Below, in pieces: positions 1-8,810 of a DNA stretch of 64,000 nucleotides. The stretch lies in assembly GCA_963778465.1 (NCBI GenBank), contig CAVZUK010000003.1:558001-622000 (forward strand). Direction: 5' to 3'. The notes below the pieces were generated by a model, which saw nothing but the letters and a program-made list of their open reading frames with translations, made no database searches and was not told the origin of the DNA. The stretch's first letter is position 1. The number at the start of each line of letters is the position of its first letter. The DNA is from CAVZBW01 sp963778465 (GTDB taxonomy: Bacteria; Actinomycetota; Acidimicrobiia; Acidimicrobiales; RAAP-2). A program made the position numbers and the translations under genes.

Positions 1-1
1 C

Positions 2-460
2 TTCGCCGAGTACCCGGACGCCCGGGTCATCCACACACACCGAGATCCCCGGAAGTTCATGGCCTCGCTCATCAGCATCCTCTCCGCCCTGCGGTTCATG
101 AGGAGCGAGGAGGTCGACATGGCGGCGATCGCCGCCGTCATGGAGGTCACCTACAAGATGTTCCTCGAGGGCGCGATGGCCGCTCTGCAGGACGGGTCGG
201 TGCCGACCGACCGGGTCGCCCATTCGTACTTCCTCGACCTGATGGACGACCCGGTACGGAGCCTTCACGCCACCTACGACCAGCTCGAGATGGAGTGGCC
301 GGCCCGCCACGACCGCACGATCACCGAGTACCTCGCGGCCAAGCCCAAGGACAAGCACGGGGCGCACTCGTACTCCCTCGCCGACGTCGGCCTGGACGAG
401 GGATCCGTCCGGGAGACCTTCAAGGATTACGTGGGGCACTACGGGATCCGGGAGGAGTAG
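2..460 (+). CDS. Sulfotransferase family protein, C-terminal part (5' end outside window)
   Basis: The frame is open from the window edge, so only the last 152 residues are present. The segment begins with a pattern close to the family's 'RDP' motif (VIHTHRDP), the part that helps bind the 3'-phosphate of PAPS in P-loop-like sulfotransferases. A helical region rich in Met, Ala and Glu follows, then a C-terminal tail ending GHYGIREE, as in Sulfotransfer_3-type proteins of actinobacteria. The P-loop and catalytic N-terminal half lie outside the window, so the substrate cannot be judged. It ends 24 bp before the convergent DUF1214 gene. The family call rests on one motif plus overall similarity from memory. 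Confidence 0.7.
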   Translation, partial: FAEYPDARVIHTHRDPRKFMASLISILSALRFMRSEEVDMAAIAAVMEVTYKMFLEGAMAALQDGSVPTDRVAHSYFLDLMDDPVRSLHATYDQLEMEWPARHDRTITEYLAAKPKDKHGAHSYSLADVGLDEGSVRETFKDYVGHYGIREE

Positions 461-484
461 GAACCCGGGGCGCGACCCCCGACG

Positions 485-1615
485 TCAGGTGAGCTCGTCG
501 AGCTTGACCACCGTGGCCTGCGGGGTGTCGATCGGACCCTCCGGCAGGATGTAGCGCCAGAAGACCAGGCCGAAGGGCCTGCCCTCCGTGTCGATCCAGT
601 TGGGCAGCCCGGGGTCGCGGTGCGCGAGCACCATCTTGAAGCTCCCGTCGGGCTCGAGACGGGTCTGGGTGCGGTTGAGCGAGACCTGGCGATGCGCGAA
701 GTCGTAGGTCTGCAGGTGCCGGCTCCACAGCGAGACGTTGGCAAACCGGCACGCCGGCCAGCGGGCGGTCACGACGAGGGCCTCGTCGGGCCCGAGGACG
801 TAGGGGGCCATGCTGTACGCGGCGTCTGCCGCGGCGAGCGCGTGGTCGCCGGGTGGCACGGGGGCCGGGAAGACGTTGGGCTGCTGGGACACGAAGGCGG
901 GGCGGCCTCCCTCGCCCGGCTTGGCCTGATCCAGCGATCGCGTCCGCACGTACCGGGCGACGCGCCGGAGCCCGGCGGCCACCGAGGCGTCCGAGGGCGG
1001 AGCCGGCGGGGGCAGCGGGTCGACCGCCTCGATCTCGAGAGCGACGTCGGGGACGGGAGGGATGGCCGCCGAGCGCGCGCCCTCGAAGTAGTGGCGGGTG
1101 GTGACCCGGGAGGCGCCGGCGTCGAGGGCGATCCAGTTGCGGTCCCGGGGCGGGCCACCGAGGAAGACCTCGAACCGACCCTCGTCGTCGATGTCGAATT
1201 CCGAATCGTTGAGCACGCCGGCGGTCCGCTCCGGGAAGGCGCCACCGGCCCCGCCGGCCTCGACGGTGAAGGACACGTAGACCGCACCCTGCATCCGGCC
1301 GCGCACGCGGTACGCGTACTGCGACGACACCGGCGCGTCGAAGTAGATGGCGTCGGCGTTGTCGCCCAGGCTCTTGCGGGTCGAGCTGACGATCATGCGG
1401 AAGACCGGGTGCCGGGGATCGTCGTCGAAGTGTCCGAGCAGGCCACCCTCGAGCAGGTTCGAGACGAGCCGGAGGGCTGCGGCCTGGTCGTCGGGCGTCC
1501 CGATTCCCCACTCGGGCCCGGCAAAGCGATCCGCCACCTCACGGAGCGTGTCGAGCAGCTCGTCGAAGGCGGTGCGGGCCTCGCTGCCTGCTGCACTCAC
1601 AGGGGCTTCACTCAT
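485..1615 (-). CDS. DUF1214 domain-containing protein
   Basis: A 376-residue soluble protein. The C-terminal third carries features of DUF1214: aromatic-rich strands, a WSRHLQTYDF segment and a PNWIDTEGRPFGLVFWRY segment near the end. There is no signal peptide or membrane segment. The ATG at 1615 was chosen because GGGGAGG lies just upstream; the frame is open further upstream but the extension is low-complexity Arg/Pro/Gly. Proteins of this family are often encoded beside sulfotransferases in actinobacteria, as here (tail-to-tail with the gene at 2-460). The biochemical role is unknown. Confidence 0.75.
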   Translation of the reverse strand: MSEAPVSAAGSEARTAFDELLDTLREVADRFAGPEWGIGTPDDQAAALRLVSNLLEGGLLGHFDDDPRHPVFRMIVSSTRKSLGDNADAIYFDAPVSSQYAYRVRGRMQGAVYVSFTVEAGGAGGAFPERTAGVLNDSEFDIDDEGRFEVFLGGPPRDRNWIALDAGASRVTTRHYFEGARSAAIPPVPDVALEIEAVDPLPPPAPPSDASVAAGLRRVARYVRTRSLDQAKPGEGGRPAFVSQQPNVFPAPVPPGDHALAAADAAYSMAPYVLGPDEALVVTARWPACRFANVSLWSRHLQTYDFAHRQVSLNRTQTRLEPDGSFKMVLAHRDPGLPNWIDTEGRPFGLVFWRYILPEGPIDTPQATVVKLDELT

Positions 1616-1664
1616 GGGGCCTCCCCAGGATGGACGCCGGACGGACGCAGAGACCTTACTGACA

Positions 1665-1717
1665 CACGATCCCAGGGGCGATCCGGAATCGACCCACGAT
1701 CGCATGGGCGATCCGGG
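1665..1717. repeat. Two imperfect 23-bp direct repeats in a divergent promoter region
   Basis: Copies at 1665-1687 and 1695-1717 share about 20 of 23 positions (CACGATC...GGGCGATCCGG) with a 30-bp period, close to three helical turns. They sit between the divergent genes at 1615 and 1749. The second copy ends 20 bp before a TAGAGT -10-like box (1737-1742) that precedes the ATG at 1749 by 6 bases. Position suggests a regulator binding site, but no regulator can be assigned. Confidence 0.4.
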
Positions 1718-1748
1718 ACGTGGGGCCCGCCGCCCGTAGAGTTGCGAG

Positions 1749-3671
1749 ATGGAGGGAGCGCCGCACGGCGGCGCCGGTGCTCGCGGTGCCGGCGCGACCA
1801 CCACGACCAACACGATGCCGATGGCCGAGCTCGAGCGCGCGCTGCTCGACGACGTCGAGTCCCTACTCGAGCGGTGGCGGCTCCAGTGCCAGGGCCGTCC
1901 CGAGCTGGAGCGTCGTCGCCTGCTGCTGCTCGCCTTGGAGCGGGAGCAGATCGTCGCCGTCGCCTACCGGGAGGAGGCGGTGGCCGGTCGGGTCTCCGAG
2001 CTCGTCGTGCCCGAGGAGGTCCGCGAACTCATCCGCCAGACGCTCGTGTGGATCTGGAAGGACGAGCAGCTGCACGCCGAGTACCTGCGTGGCGAGCTGC
2101 TCCGCGCCGGTGGCTTCGGGTCGGCGGCCGTCGTCTACGGACGCCAGGTGCAGGGGGCCCTCTCGGGGTGGACCTCCGCCACCTCCAACCACCGCGAGGT
2201 GCGGACCGCGCCGTTGCGGGCCGGTGCGGCCGGCGTCCTCGTGGCGGTGGCGGGACTGACCGGCCAGATCCCTCCCCTCCTGCGCCGGGAGCTGCGCTAC
2301 CAGACCTTTCGCCGCTACTGCGAGCTCAACGTGGCGTTGGAGGCCAGCGCCGAGCTCGCCTACCGCCGCCTGGTCGAGTTGTCCTCCGGCCCCGAGGAGC
2401 GGCGCACCATCGATCGCATCCGCGACGACGAGGCCCGGCACACGGAGGCCTTCCGACTGCTCGCCGCTTCCCTCACCCCCGACGACCGGCTCACCGAGAC
2501 GACCCGCTCCGACGAGCTCGCCTCGGGGCTCGCCGCGATCAGCGTCTGGTTCCTCCCGGCCCACCTCCGACCCCCGGAATCCGGGGGCGGGGCCTCGGGG
2601 CGGCCGCACTGCTCGTTCGGCTCGCGCCGCACGGTCGCCGTGCGGAGCGCTCGGAGCGATGCCGAGAAGATCCGGGTGCTCGAGCGTTGCCTGGATGCGG
2701 CCGGCCTCCCCGACGTCCTCGGAGGTGCCGAGACCGCGGCGGTGCGCGTCTCCTTCATGCTCGGCTACGACCGCCGGGACCGCTCCAACGTCAACGATCC
2801 CGGGCTCGTCCGTGCCCTCGGCGTCTACCTCCGTCGCCACGGCGTGCGTGACGTGGCGGTCCTCGAGGCGCCCACCGTCTACGGCAACACCCAGGCCAAC
2901 CGCTCGGTCGCCTCGGTCGCGGCCTACTTCGGCTTCGAGGCGCCCGAGTACCGGTTGGTCGACATCAGCGAGGACCTCCGCCCCTTCGCCTACGAGAGGG
3001 GCTTCGTCCAGCACGCCATCAGCGGCACGTGGGTGGACGCCGACGTGCGGATCGTGATGCCCAAGCTGCGCACCGACCCGACCGAGTACGCCCACCTGTC
3101 CCTGTCCACGCTCGAGGGCAGCACCGGGCCCATCGACGCCACGTTCTACGCCGGGCGCCAGGTCGACTTCCGTTCGGCCACCATGATGCTGCTGGACGTC
3201 GCCCCGCCTGATTTCGCCGTGGTCGACGCCTGGGCACCGGTCGCCCAGGGTCCCTTCGGAGTGATGGGGTGCCATTCCCCGGCGGACGTCCGTCACGTCT
3301 ACGCGGGGGCCGACGTCCTCTCCGTGGACGAGGCGGTCCTCGCCGATCTCGGCGTGACCGATCCCCGGCGCGCGCCGATCGTTCGCCTCGCCTACCACTG
3401 GTTCGGCTTCGAGCTCGCACCCTTTCCCGTCGATGCCGGCGACGAGCCTCGTCCCCGCCTGGGCGAGGAGTTGCGGGGTGCGCACACGTCCCGCGCCTTG
3501 AGCGCGCTCGGGGCCCTCGGCTATCCCGTCTACGTCTACTTGAGCGACGGAGGGGAGCGCTTCGTGCCCGCCTTCGACCCGGCGGCCTTCCCCCCGCTGC
3601 GACCCGTACCGGCGGCCACCCGGGCCCTCAGGTGGGCGGCCCAGCAGTCCTTCGGGATCCGGGCCCCGTGA
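1749..3671 (+). CDS. Ferritin-like diiron domain fused to DUF362
   Basis: A 640-residue two-domain protein. Residues about 40-270 are helical and carry two ExxH motifs of a ferritin-like diiron site (EQLH within KDEQLHAEY, EARH within DDEARHTEAF). Residues about 310-610 match DUF362, with GYDRRDRSNVNDP, a segment around APTVYGNTQANRS and a DVAPPDFAVVDAW stretch. Many DUF362 proteins carry ferredoxin Cys clusters; none is visible here. The reading frame is continuous through the linker, so the fusion looks real. A TAGAGT box 6 bases before the ATG and no Shine-Dalgarno sequence suggest a leaderless start. The stop overlaps the next start (GTGA), so it is coupled to the methyltransferase. Function unknown; an iron-dependent oxidation is possible. 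Confidence 0.75.
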   Translation: MEGAPHGGAGARGAGATTTTNTMPMAELERALLDDVESLLERWRLQCQGRPELERRRLLLLALEREQIVAVAYREEAVAGRVSELVVPEEVRELIRQTLVWIWKDEQLHAEYLRGELLRAGGFGSAAVVYGRQVQGALSGWTSATSNHREVRTAPLRAGAAGVLVAVAGLTGQIPPLLRRELRYQTFRRYCELNVALEASAELAYRRLVELSSGPEERRTIDRIRDDEARHTEAFRLLAASLTPDDRLTETTRSDELASGLAAISVWFLPAHLRPPESGGGASGRPHCSFGSRRTVAVRSARSDAEKIRVLERCLDAAGLPDVLGGAETAAVRVSFMLGYDRRDRSNVNDPGLVRALGVYLRRHGVRDVAVLEAPTVYGNTQANRSVASVAAYFGFEAPEYRLVDISEDLRPFAYERGFVQHAISGTWVDADVRIVMPKLRTDPTEYAHLSLSTLEGSTGPIDATFYAGRQVDFRSATMMLLDVAPPDFAVVDAWAPVAQGPFGVMGCHSPADVRHVYAGADVLSVDEAVLADLGVTDPRRAPIVRLAYHWFGFELAPFPVDAGDEPRPRLGEELRGAHTSRALSALGALGYPVYVYLSDGGERFVPAFDPAAFPPLRPVPAATRALRWAAQQSFGIRAP

Positions 3672-4708
3672 GCCGTCCGGCGCGTGCGACACAGCTGCGC
3701 GGCCTCATGGGGACGGCGCGCCTCGGGGGGATCTCAGCCCGCGCCCTCGCCATCTCCGACAGCCGCTCGCTCGTGCGAGCGCTGTTTCTCGCGTCCGCCG
3801 CCGAAACCGGCATCCTCACCCATCTCCTGGTGCCGCGCCGGTTGGAAGAGCTCGCGGGGCTCACCGGGACGCGCCGGCCCGAACGGCTCGAGGCCTGGCT
3901 CGGCGTCGGATGCGAGCTCCGTGAGCTGCGCCTCGATGATGGCTACCGCTACGCGCTGCGCGGCCGCAGGGCCCGGGCACTCGCCGCCGGAGACCCCCTG
4001 CTCGTGGCCCACTACCGCTCCATGCTCGAATACCAGGTCGGGCCCTACGCCTCGTTGTGGTCCCTCCTCCGGGAGGAGCCGGGATCGGGGCGCGACGACC
4101 TGGAGCGCTACGCGGAGGACATCGCCGAGGTGTCGAGGGCCGCCGAGCCGTTCGTGGCCTCGATGCTCACGCGTCTCGTGCGGGACCTACGTCCCGGGCG
4201 GGTCCTCGACGTCGGGTGCGGGAGCGGCGTGTACACCGCCACGGTGCTCGAGGCCGATCCCGCCGTGCGGGTCGTGGGCATCGACCTGTCCCCCGGCGTG
4301 GTCGGGCACGCCCGCCAGGAGCTGGCGGGCCGGGGCCTCGAACGACGGGCCGAGCTGCACGTCGGCGACGTCCGCGAGTGGATCGCCTCGTCGGAGGCGC
4401 CTTTCGACCTCATCCTTCTACTCAACGACGTCTACTACTTCGCGCCCGAGGACCGGGTGGCCCTGTACCGTTCCCTCGCGGAGTCGCTGGTTCCCCGGGG
4501 CTCCCTCGTCGTCGTCACGATGACGGTCCCCGGATCGATCGCCGCCGCGCACCTGCACCTGATGCTCGTCACCCAGGCGGGCGCGGCCGCCCTGCCCGGG
4601 GTTCCGGAGATCTCCTCGGACCTGGGCGAAGCCGGCCTGGAGGTCGTGACCGACGAGGTGCTCGTGCCCGCGGAGCCCTTCGTGGCCGTCCGGGCCGTGC
4701 GCAGGTAG
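3668..4708 (+). CDS. Class I SAM-dependent methyltransferase
   Basis: A protein of 346 residues if it starts at the GTG at 3668, which overlaps the preceding stop by 4 bp (ATG at 3707 is the alternative). The central part has the SAM motif VLDVGCGSGVYTA, an acidic strand end (VVGIDLSPG) and the post-motif LILLLNDVYYF. The N-terminal third is helical and could be a winged-helix-like substrate domain, as in O- and C-methyltransferases. Coupling to the ferritin/DUF362 gene implies the two act in the same pathway, probably modification of a small molecule. The methyl acceptor is not predictable. Confidence 0.8.
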   Translation: MSRPARATQLRGLMGTARLGGISARALAISDSRSLVRALFLASAAETGILTHLLVPRRLEELAGLTGTRRPERLEAWLGVGCELRELRLDDGYRYALRGRRARALAAGDPLLVAHYRSMLEYQVGPYASLWSLLREEPGSGRDDLERYAEDIAEVSRAAEPFVASMLTRLVRDLRPGRVLDVGCGSGVYTATVLEADPAVRVVGIDLSPGVVGHARQELAGRGLERRAELHVGDVREWIASSEAPFDLILLLNDVYYFAPEDRVALYRSLAESLVPRGSLVVVTMTVPGSIAAAHLHLMLVTQAGAAALPGVPEISSDLGEAGLEVVTDEVLVPAEPFVAVRAVRR

Positions 4709-4731
4709 GGCCTCCGCCCCCCTAGGCCCTA
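4706..4731. terminator. Bidirectional hairpin between convergent genes
   Basis: TAGGGCCT (4706-4713) and AGGCCCTA (4724-4731) form a perfect 8-bp stem with a 10-base C-rich loop. It spans the stop codons of the genes at 3668-4708 and 4729-5127. There is no T tract, which is common in high-GC actinobacteria. Confidence 0.6.
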
Positions 4732-5127
4732 GGCGAATGCCGCCGCGGACTGCTCGGTGTCCTCGGAACCCCGGAAGGACGCGATCCGCCCGTCACGGAA
4801 CCTCCACCAGTGCTGCATCAGCATCGCGGCGCGCTTGCCGGTCGACCGGACGGTGTACGCCCACCGGACGGCGACGATCACGTCGGTGTCGTTGGACGTG
4901 AACGACAGGGGCGTGAACTCGGTCACCTCGACGTGGGATCCGATCTCCTTGAAGAAACGGGGCACCTCCGCCTTGCCGCGGTACGTGCCGTACCAGGGGA
5001 CCGAGGTGCTCGCCGCCTCGGCCGCCCAGTCGACGTCGTCGGCGAGATTGGCCAGGACGGCGTCGATGTCGCCCTTCCCGTAGGCCTCGTAGAGGCGGTG
5101 GACGACCTCGATCTTGGGGTCGGACAT
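4729..5127 (-). CDS. SnoaL-like/NTF2-fold protein
   Basis: 132 residues with the NTF2/SnoaL cone-fold pattern: helix VVHRLYEAYGKGDIDAVLANLADDVDW, a Tyr/Gly-rich PWYGTYRGKAEV turn, and C-terminal strands ending WWRFRDGRIASFRG. Such proteins act as small isomerases, hydratases or unassigned ligand binders. The start is well supported by GAGGAGG upstream. It is convergent with the methyltransferase and sits in a run of leftward genes. No catalytic pair can be named with confidence. Confidence 0.8.
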   Translation of the reverse strand: MSDPKIEVVHRLYEAYGKGDIDAVLANLADDVDWAAEAASTSVPWYGTYRGKAEVPRFFKEIGSHVEVTEFTPLSFTSNDTDVIVAVRWAYTVRSTGKRAAMLMQHWWRFRDGRIASFRGSEDTEQSAAAFA

Positions 5128-5240
5128 GGGCTGGACCTCCTCGGGTCCCAGGAGGCGGCGCCTCGGTGGTCTAGTTCATGTTCGTCGTCGCCGACCGCCT
5201 GGGATCACCCCCGGGAGTACCGCCCAGGATCACCGGGGAC

Positions 5241-5259
5241 CCCCTGGGTACCCCAGGGG
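5241..5259 (-). terminator. Perfect 8-bp hairpin downstream of the VOC gene
   Basis: CCCCTGGG (5241-5248), loop TAC, CCCAGGGG (5252-5259). It lies 18 bp past the stop of the leftward VOC gene and before the next leftward gene. Position and symmetry fit a terminator without a U tract; an operator for the gene at 5127 is the alternative. Confidence 0.5.
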
Positions 5260-5276
5260 CCACGACCTGAAGGAGC

Positions 5277-5672
5277 TCAGGCCTCGAAACGCCTCCGGAG
5301 GGGGTGTTCCTCGGGGATCTCCACCAGGCAGATCCTGATTCCGTCGGGGTCCTCGATCCATGACTCGACGAGACCCCAGGGCTCGCGCCGGGGCGGGCGC
5401 AGGATCGGGACGCCGAGTGAGGCGAGCCGCTCGATCTCGGCCGCGACGTCGCGCACCTGCAGCCATAGGGCCACGTGGGGCCCGGCTCGCTCGTCGGAGC
5501 CTGCGGATCCGGAGACCTCGAGAAGACCCGCGCCGGTGAAGAAGACCACGCCCCGCTGCTCGACCGATCCGAACTCCCGGAAGACGGCGAGCCCGAGCGT
5601 CCGCTCGTAGAACTCGAGCGAGCGCTCGCGGTCGCGTGGTCGCAGCAGCACTCGTGCAGAGAGCACTTCCAT
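5277..5672 (-). CDS. VOC (glyoxalase/bleomycin-resistance) family protein
   Basis: 131 residues with the paired beta-alpha-beta-beta-beta modules of the vicinal oxygen chelate fold: RVLLRPRDRERSLEFYERTLG at the N-terminus and DPDGIRICLVEIP near the end. The usual final metal ligand (Glu in LVE) is present, and a His in the central strand (GPHVALWLQV) is a candidate metal ligand. Members include dioxygenases, glyoxalases, epimerases and drug-binding proteins, so substrate is open. It is followed 14 bp upstream by the LLM oxidoreductase gene in the same orientation, probably one transcript. Confidence 0.8.
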   Translation of the reverse strand: MEVLSARVLLRPRDRERSLEFYERTLGLAVFREFGSVEQRGVVFFTGAGLLEVSGSAGSDERAGPHVALWLQVRDVAAEIERLASLGVPILRPPRREPWGLVESWIEDPDGIRICLVEIPEEHPLRRRFEA

Positions 5673-5686
5673 GGCGGGGGTCCACG

Positions 5687-6700
5687 CTATCGGAAGGCCG
5701 GGGCGACCTCCTCGGCGAAGGCCTGCATTCGGCGCAGGACCCCCGACACCCCGATGTCTGCCTGCGTGGTCCAGAACCGCAGCAGGAAGTGCCGCACGCC
5801 GGCGTCGACGTAGGTCGCCACGTCGCCGCGCACCTCCTCGGGAGTTCCGATGAAGCGGGACCGACCCTCGCCGTCCACCGGCGGTGGCGGCGCGTACGAG
5901 AAGTCCTCCGGGAGGGTTGATCCGCCATAGACGTGGAAGACCGGCGGTTCTGCCGTGGCGCCCATCCTCACGTGGACCTCCGGGCAGCTATACGAGAAGG
6001 TGAAGTCGTCGATGCTCGGGCGCAACGCGGTGATGAGCTCCCGACCCGCCCGGTAGGCCTCCGGCGAGGGGAACAGGGGATGCCAGCCGTTGCCGAGGAG
6101 GGCGGCCCTCCTCTGGGCCGACCGTATGTTGCCCCCGACCCAGATGGGGAAGGGCTGCTGCACCGGCCGCGGCCCGAAGTGGAGGCCGTCGAAGCCGAAC
6201 CAGCTTCCCTCGAAGGCCTGCTCGACGGCGGGGTCGGCCGAGAGGGCGAGGCGCAGGACCTCGAGGAACTCGTCGGTCACGAGCCCACGCGCCTCGTACG
6301 GAGGCGCGTGGACGGCGGCGAACTCGCCGCGCAGGTACCCGACCCCGACCCCGGCCGTCATGCGACCGTCGGAGAGGACGTCGGCGGTCGCCAGCTGGCG
6401 CACGAGGGACACCGGCTGCCGCAGCGGCGCGACGAGCACGTCTGTCCCGAGCCGCAGCCGGGTGGTCGCACCGGCGCCGACCAGGCAGCAGGCCATGGCG
6501 TCGAGCCAATTGGGCGGCGTGAGGTGGCTGGCGTAGTGCGGGACCGCCACGCGGTCGCCGAACCACCCGCCGTCGTAGCCCAGGTCCTCGGCCCCCTGCA
6601 GGAGATCGCGCACGGCCTTCGCCTCGGCGAAGGGACCCTGGGACGGGATGACCGTCGCGAAACGGACCTTCTCGGATGGCGGGGGAGTTCCGTCGGCCAT
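5687..6700 (-). CDS. LLM-class flavin (F420-type) oxidoreductase
   Basis: 337 residues of luciferase-like monooxygenase fold. Recognisable parts are RFATVIPSQGPFAEAK at the first strand, RLRLGTDVLVAPLRQPVSLVRQLATADVLSDGR in the central barrel, GVGVGYLRGEFAAV, and PFPIWVGGNIRSAQRRAA near the C-terminal barrel. Actinobacterial members usually use F420 rather than FMN; this is family knowledge, not visible here. The enzyme would oxidise or reduce a small organic molecule in the cytoplasm. It is the first gene of a leftward pair with the VOC gene and divergent from the aldo/keto reductase at 6816. Confidence 0.85.
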   Translation of the reverse strand: MADGTPPPSEKVRFATVIPSQGPFAEAKAVRDLLQGAEDLGYDGGWFGDRVAVPHYASHLTPPNWLDAMACCLVGAGATTRLRLGTDVLVAPLRQPVSLVRQLATADVLSDGRMTAGVGVGYLRGEFAAVHAPPYEARGLVTDEFLEVLRLALSADPAVEQAFEGSWFGFDGLHFGPRPVQQPFPIWVGGNIRSAQRRAALLGNGWHPLFPSPEAYRAGRELITALRPSIDDFTFSYSCPEVHVRMGATAEPPVFHVYGGSTLPEDFSYAPPPPVDGEGRSRFIGTPEEVRGDVATYVDAGVRHFLLRFWTTQADIGVSGVLRRMQAFAEEVAPAFR

Positions 6701-6815
6701 GCGACCAGCATCGCACCGGCGACTCTGCGGGCGGGCCCGGCACCACCGGCGGAGGGTGCGTCCGTCCCACTGGCTGGCCGGGTGGGGCCGGCTCGCCCCC
6801 GGCTACGGTGCCGAC

Positions 6816-7841
6816 ATGGACCTTCGCCTGCTCGGCCGCACCGGTGTGCGGGTCAGCCCCCTCTGCCTGGGCGCCATGATGTTCGGCGCCTGGGGCAACC
6901 AGGACCACGACGACTGCATCCGGATGGTGCACCGAGCGCTCGACGCCGGCATCAACTTCATCGATACCGCCGACGTCTACTCGGGAGGAGAGTCGGAGGA
7001 GATCGTGGGCAAGGCGCTGTCCGGGGGCCGGCGGGACGGCGTGATCCTCGCCACCAAGGTGCACGCGCCGATGAGCCAGGATGCCAACGACTACGGCAAC
7101 TCCCGCCGCTGGATCGTCCGGGAGGTGGACAACAGCCTCCGACGGCTCGGCACCGACTGGATCGACCTCTACCAGATCCACCGCCCGGAGATGGACACCG
7201 ACATCGACGAGACCCTCGGGGCGCTGAGCGACCTCGTCCGCGCCGGCAAGGTGCGCTACCTCGGATCCTCGACCTTCCCGGCGAGCCAGATCGTCGAGGC
7301 GCAGTGGGCGGCGGAACGCCGGGGCCGGGAACGGTTCGTCTGCGAGCAGCCCCCGTACTCGATCCTCGTCCGCGGCGTCGAGGAGGAGGTGCTCCCGACC
7401 TGCCAGCGCTACGGCATGGGGGTGATCCCCTGGAGCCCGCTGGCGGGAGGTTGGCTCACCGGCCGGTACCGCAAGGGGGTCGAGGCCCCGGCGTCCCACC
7501 GCGCCACGAGGGTGCCGGCCCGCTACGACATGACCTCGCCCGGCAACCAGAGCAAGCTCGAGGCCGCCGACGCCCTGGCCCAGCTCGCCGAGCAGGGAGG
7601 GATCACCCTGGTCGAGATGGCGCTCGCCTTCGTCATCCGGCACCCTGCGGTCACGGCGGCCATCATCGGGCCGCGGACGATGGAGCAGCTCGAGTCACAA
7701 CTACCTGCGGCCGACACCGTGTTGACGGACGATGTGCTGGACCGGATCGACGAGATCGTGGCGCCGGGCGTCAACCTGAGCCGAGCCGACACCGGATGGC
7801 AGAGTCCCTCGCTCGCCCCAGGGGCCCGGAGGCGCGTCTAG
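6816..7841 (+). CDS. Aldo/keto reductase
   Basis: A 341-residue (alpha/beta)8-barrel NADPH-dependent oxidoreductase. The start MDLRLLGRTGVRVSPLCLG and the segment INFIDTADVYSGGESEEIVGKAL are diagnostic. The catalytic tetrad is visible as Asp (FIDTADVY), Tyr (VY), Lys (ATKVHAP) and His (IDLYQIHRP). The C-terminal cofactor segment AAIIGPRTMEQLESQL is present. There is no Shine-Dalgarno sequence; TACGGT at 6804-6809 is 6 bases before the ATG, so the mRNA is probably leaderless. It would reduce aldehydes or ketones in the cytoplasm; the physiological substrate is unknown. Confidence 0.9.
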   Translation: MDLRLLGRTGVRVSPLCLGAMMFGAWGNQDHDDCIRMVHRALDAGINFIDTADVYSGGESEEIVGKALSGGRRDGVILATKVHAPMSQDANDYGNSRRWIVREVDNSLRRLGTDWIDLYQIHRPEMDTDIDETLGALSDLVRAGKVRYLGSSTFPASQIVEAQWAAERRGRERFVCEQPPYSILVRGVEEEVLPTCQRYGMGVIPWSPLAGGWLTGRYRKGVEAPASHRATRVPARYDMTSPGNQSKLEAADALAQLAEQGGITLVEMALAFVIRHPAVTAAIIGPRTMEQLESQLPAADTVLTDDVLDRIDEIVAPGVNLSRADTGWQSPSLAPGARRRV

Positions 7842-7951
7842 CGAGGATGCTCACGCCGGAAGACCGCCGCCGACGCCGAGCTCTTGCCGGCACGGCATCA
7901 CTGCGTGTCCAACGGCCTACCCCATCGGCTGAGATCGGGCTCCCCATGTCG

Positions 7952-8641
7952 TCACCCCCATGGGAAAAGCAGTTGCTGGTTGACATGGCAGCCGTAGCCC
8001 TTTGGCTTGTACAACGTGGCCTTTTGATCTCCGCTGGTTACCGTGACGCTGAGGCTGAAATGCCCCTCGGAAAACGGGGGAGCAGCGACATTGTTGCGGA
8101 AGAGGGTGCCCTGCGACCAACCCCACATGTATCGAGTGGCGGGTTGGTTGGGTTGTTCACACTCACCCACCAACGTGGGATAGATGAAGGAGCGGTAGCC
8201 GGTTCCTTGGGATGCCTGAGCCGTCATATCCGCAACGAGGACATAGCCGCTGGTGCCGAAATTGCGCCGCAGGCCGCTGGTGGCGACGACCTCGTAGAGC
8301 CCGGCATGAAATTCCGGCAACAAGAGAAGGTGTCCCGCCGGGATGTTCCAATCCCAGTGGTAGGTCTGGGAAAGCCCGTCGGTGGAGGTACTCACCCAAG
8401 TGGGTTGGGAATGGCCGAGGATGAGCTGAGGGTTCCCCGGTACCGGCTGATCGATGGTCGTACCGACGTTGGTTGGTGCCGGCGAGCCGCTGGCCGGCGC
8501 CGCCGTGCCGATCCCAGCGACCGTAGCGGCTAAGGCAAGCGCAGGAGCCAGTAGAAACAGCCGAGGCGGTCGGATTCCACGTCGGCCGTTCGCTCCTGAG
8601 GACCACCTCGCATTGCCCCGGAAAATGCGCAGTCGAAACAT
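7952..8641 (-). CDS. Secreted hypothetical protein
   Basis: 229 residues. An Arg-rich N-terminus is followed by a hydrophobic stretch (LFLLAPALALAATVAG) and small residues suitable for signal-peptidase cleavage near ASG. The mature part is rich in Gly, Thr, Ser and aromatic residues, contains two widely spaced Cys residues (GECEQ, GCHVN) that could form a disulfide, and ends HVNQQLLFPWG. I recognise no family. The local sequence is visibly lower in GC than its neighbours, a sign of recent arrival or relaxed codon use. A G-rich Shine-Dalgarno tract lies about 12 bases before the ATG at 8641. Confidence 0.6.
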   Translation of the reverse strand: MFRLRIFRGNARWSSGANGRRGIRPPRLFLLAPALALAATVAGIGTAAPASGSPAPTNVGTTIDQPVPGNPQLILGHSQPTWVSTSTDGLSQTYHWDWNIPAGHLLLLPEFHAGLYEVVATSGLRRNFGTSGYVLVADMTAQASQGTGYRSFIYPTLVGECEQPNQPATRYMWGWSQGTLFRNNVAAPPFSEGHFSLSVTVTSGDQKATLYKPKGYGCHVNQQLLFPWG

Positions 8642-8810
8642 CGTCGACGCCGCCCCCTCCCCCTCGTCATTCCGCAGCGGTCACGCTATCTCATCCGACG
8701 GCGAGCACAAATGCCGAGCGACGGATACTGGCGGCGAGGTAGAGGTGCCAATCTCTTTTCCGCGGAACATCTTCACCTTCCAACGGAGCATTCGCCTACT
8801 GCGTGGGCGC

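Noticed and set aside
620..2851. Long rightward open frame opposite the DUF1214 gene
   Set aside because: Arg/Gly/Pro-rich shadow reading without domains; the real genes are on the minus strand at 485-1615 and in another frame from 1749.
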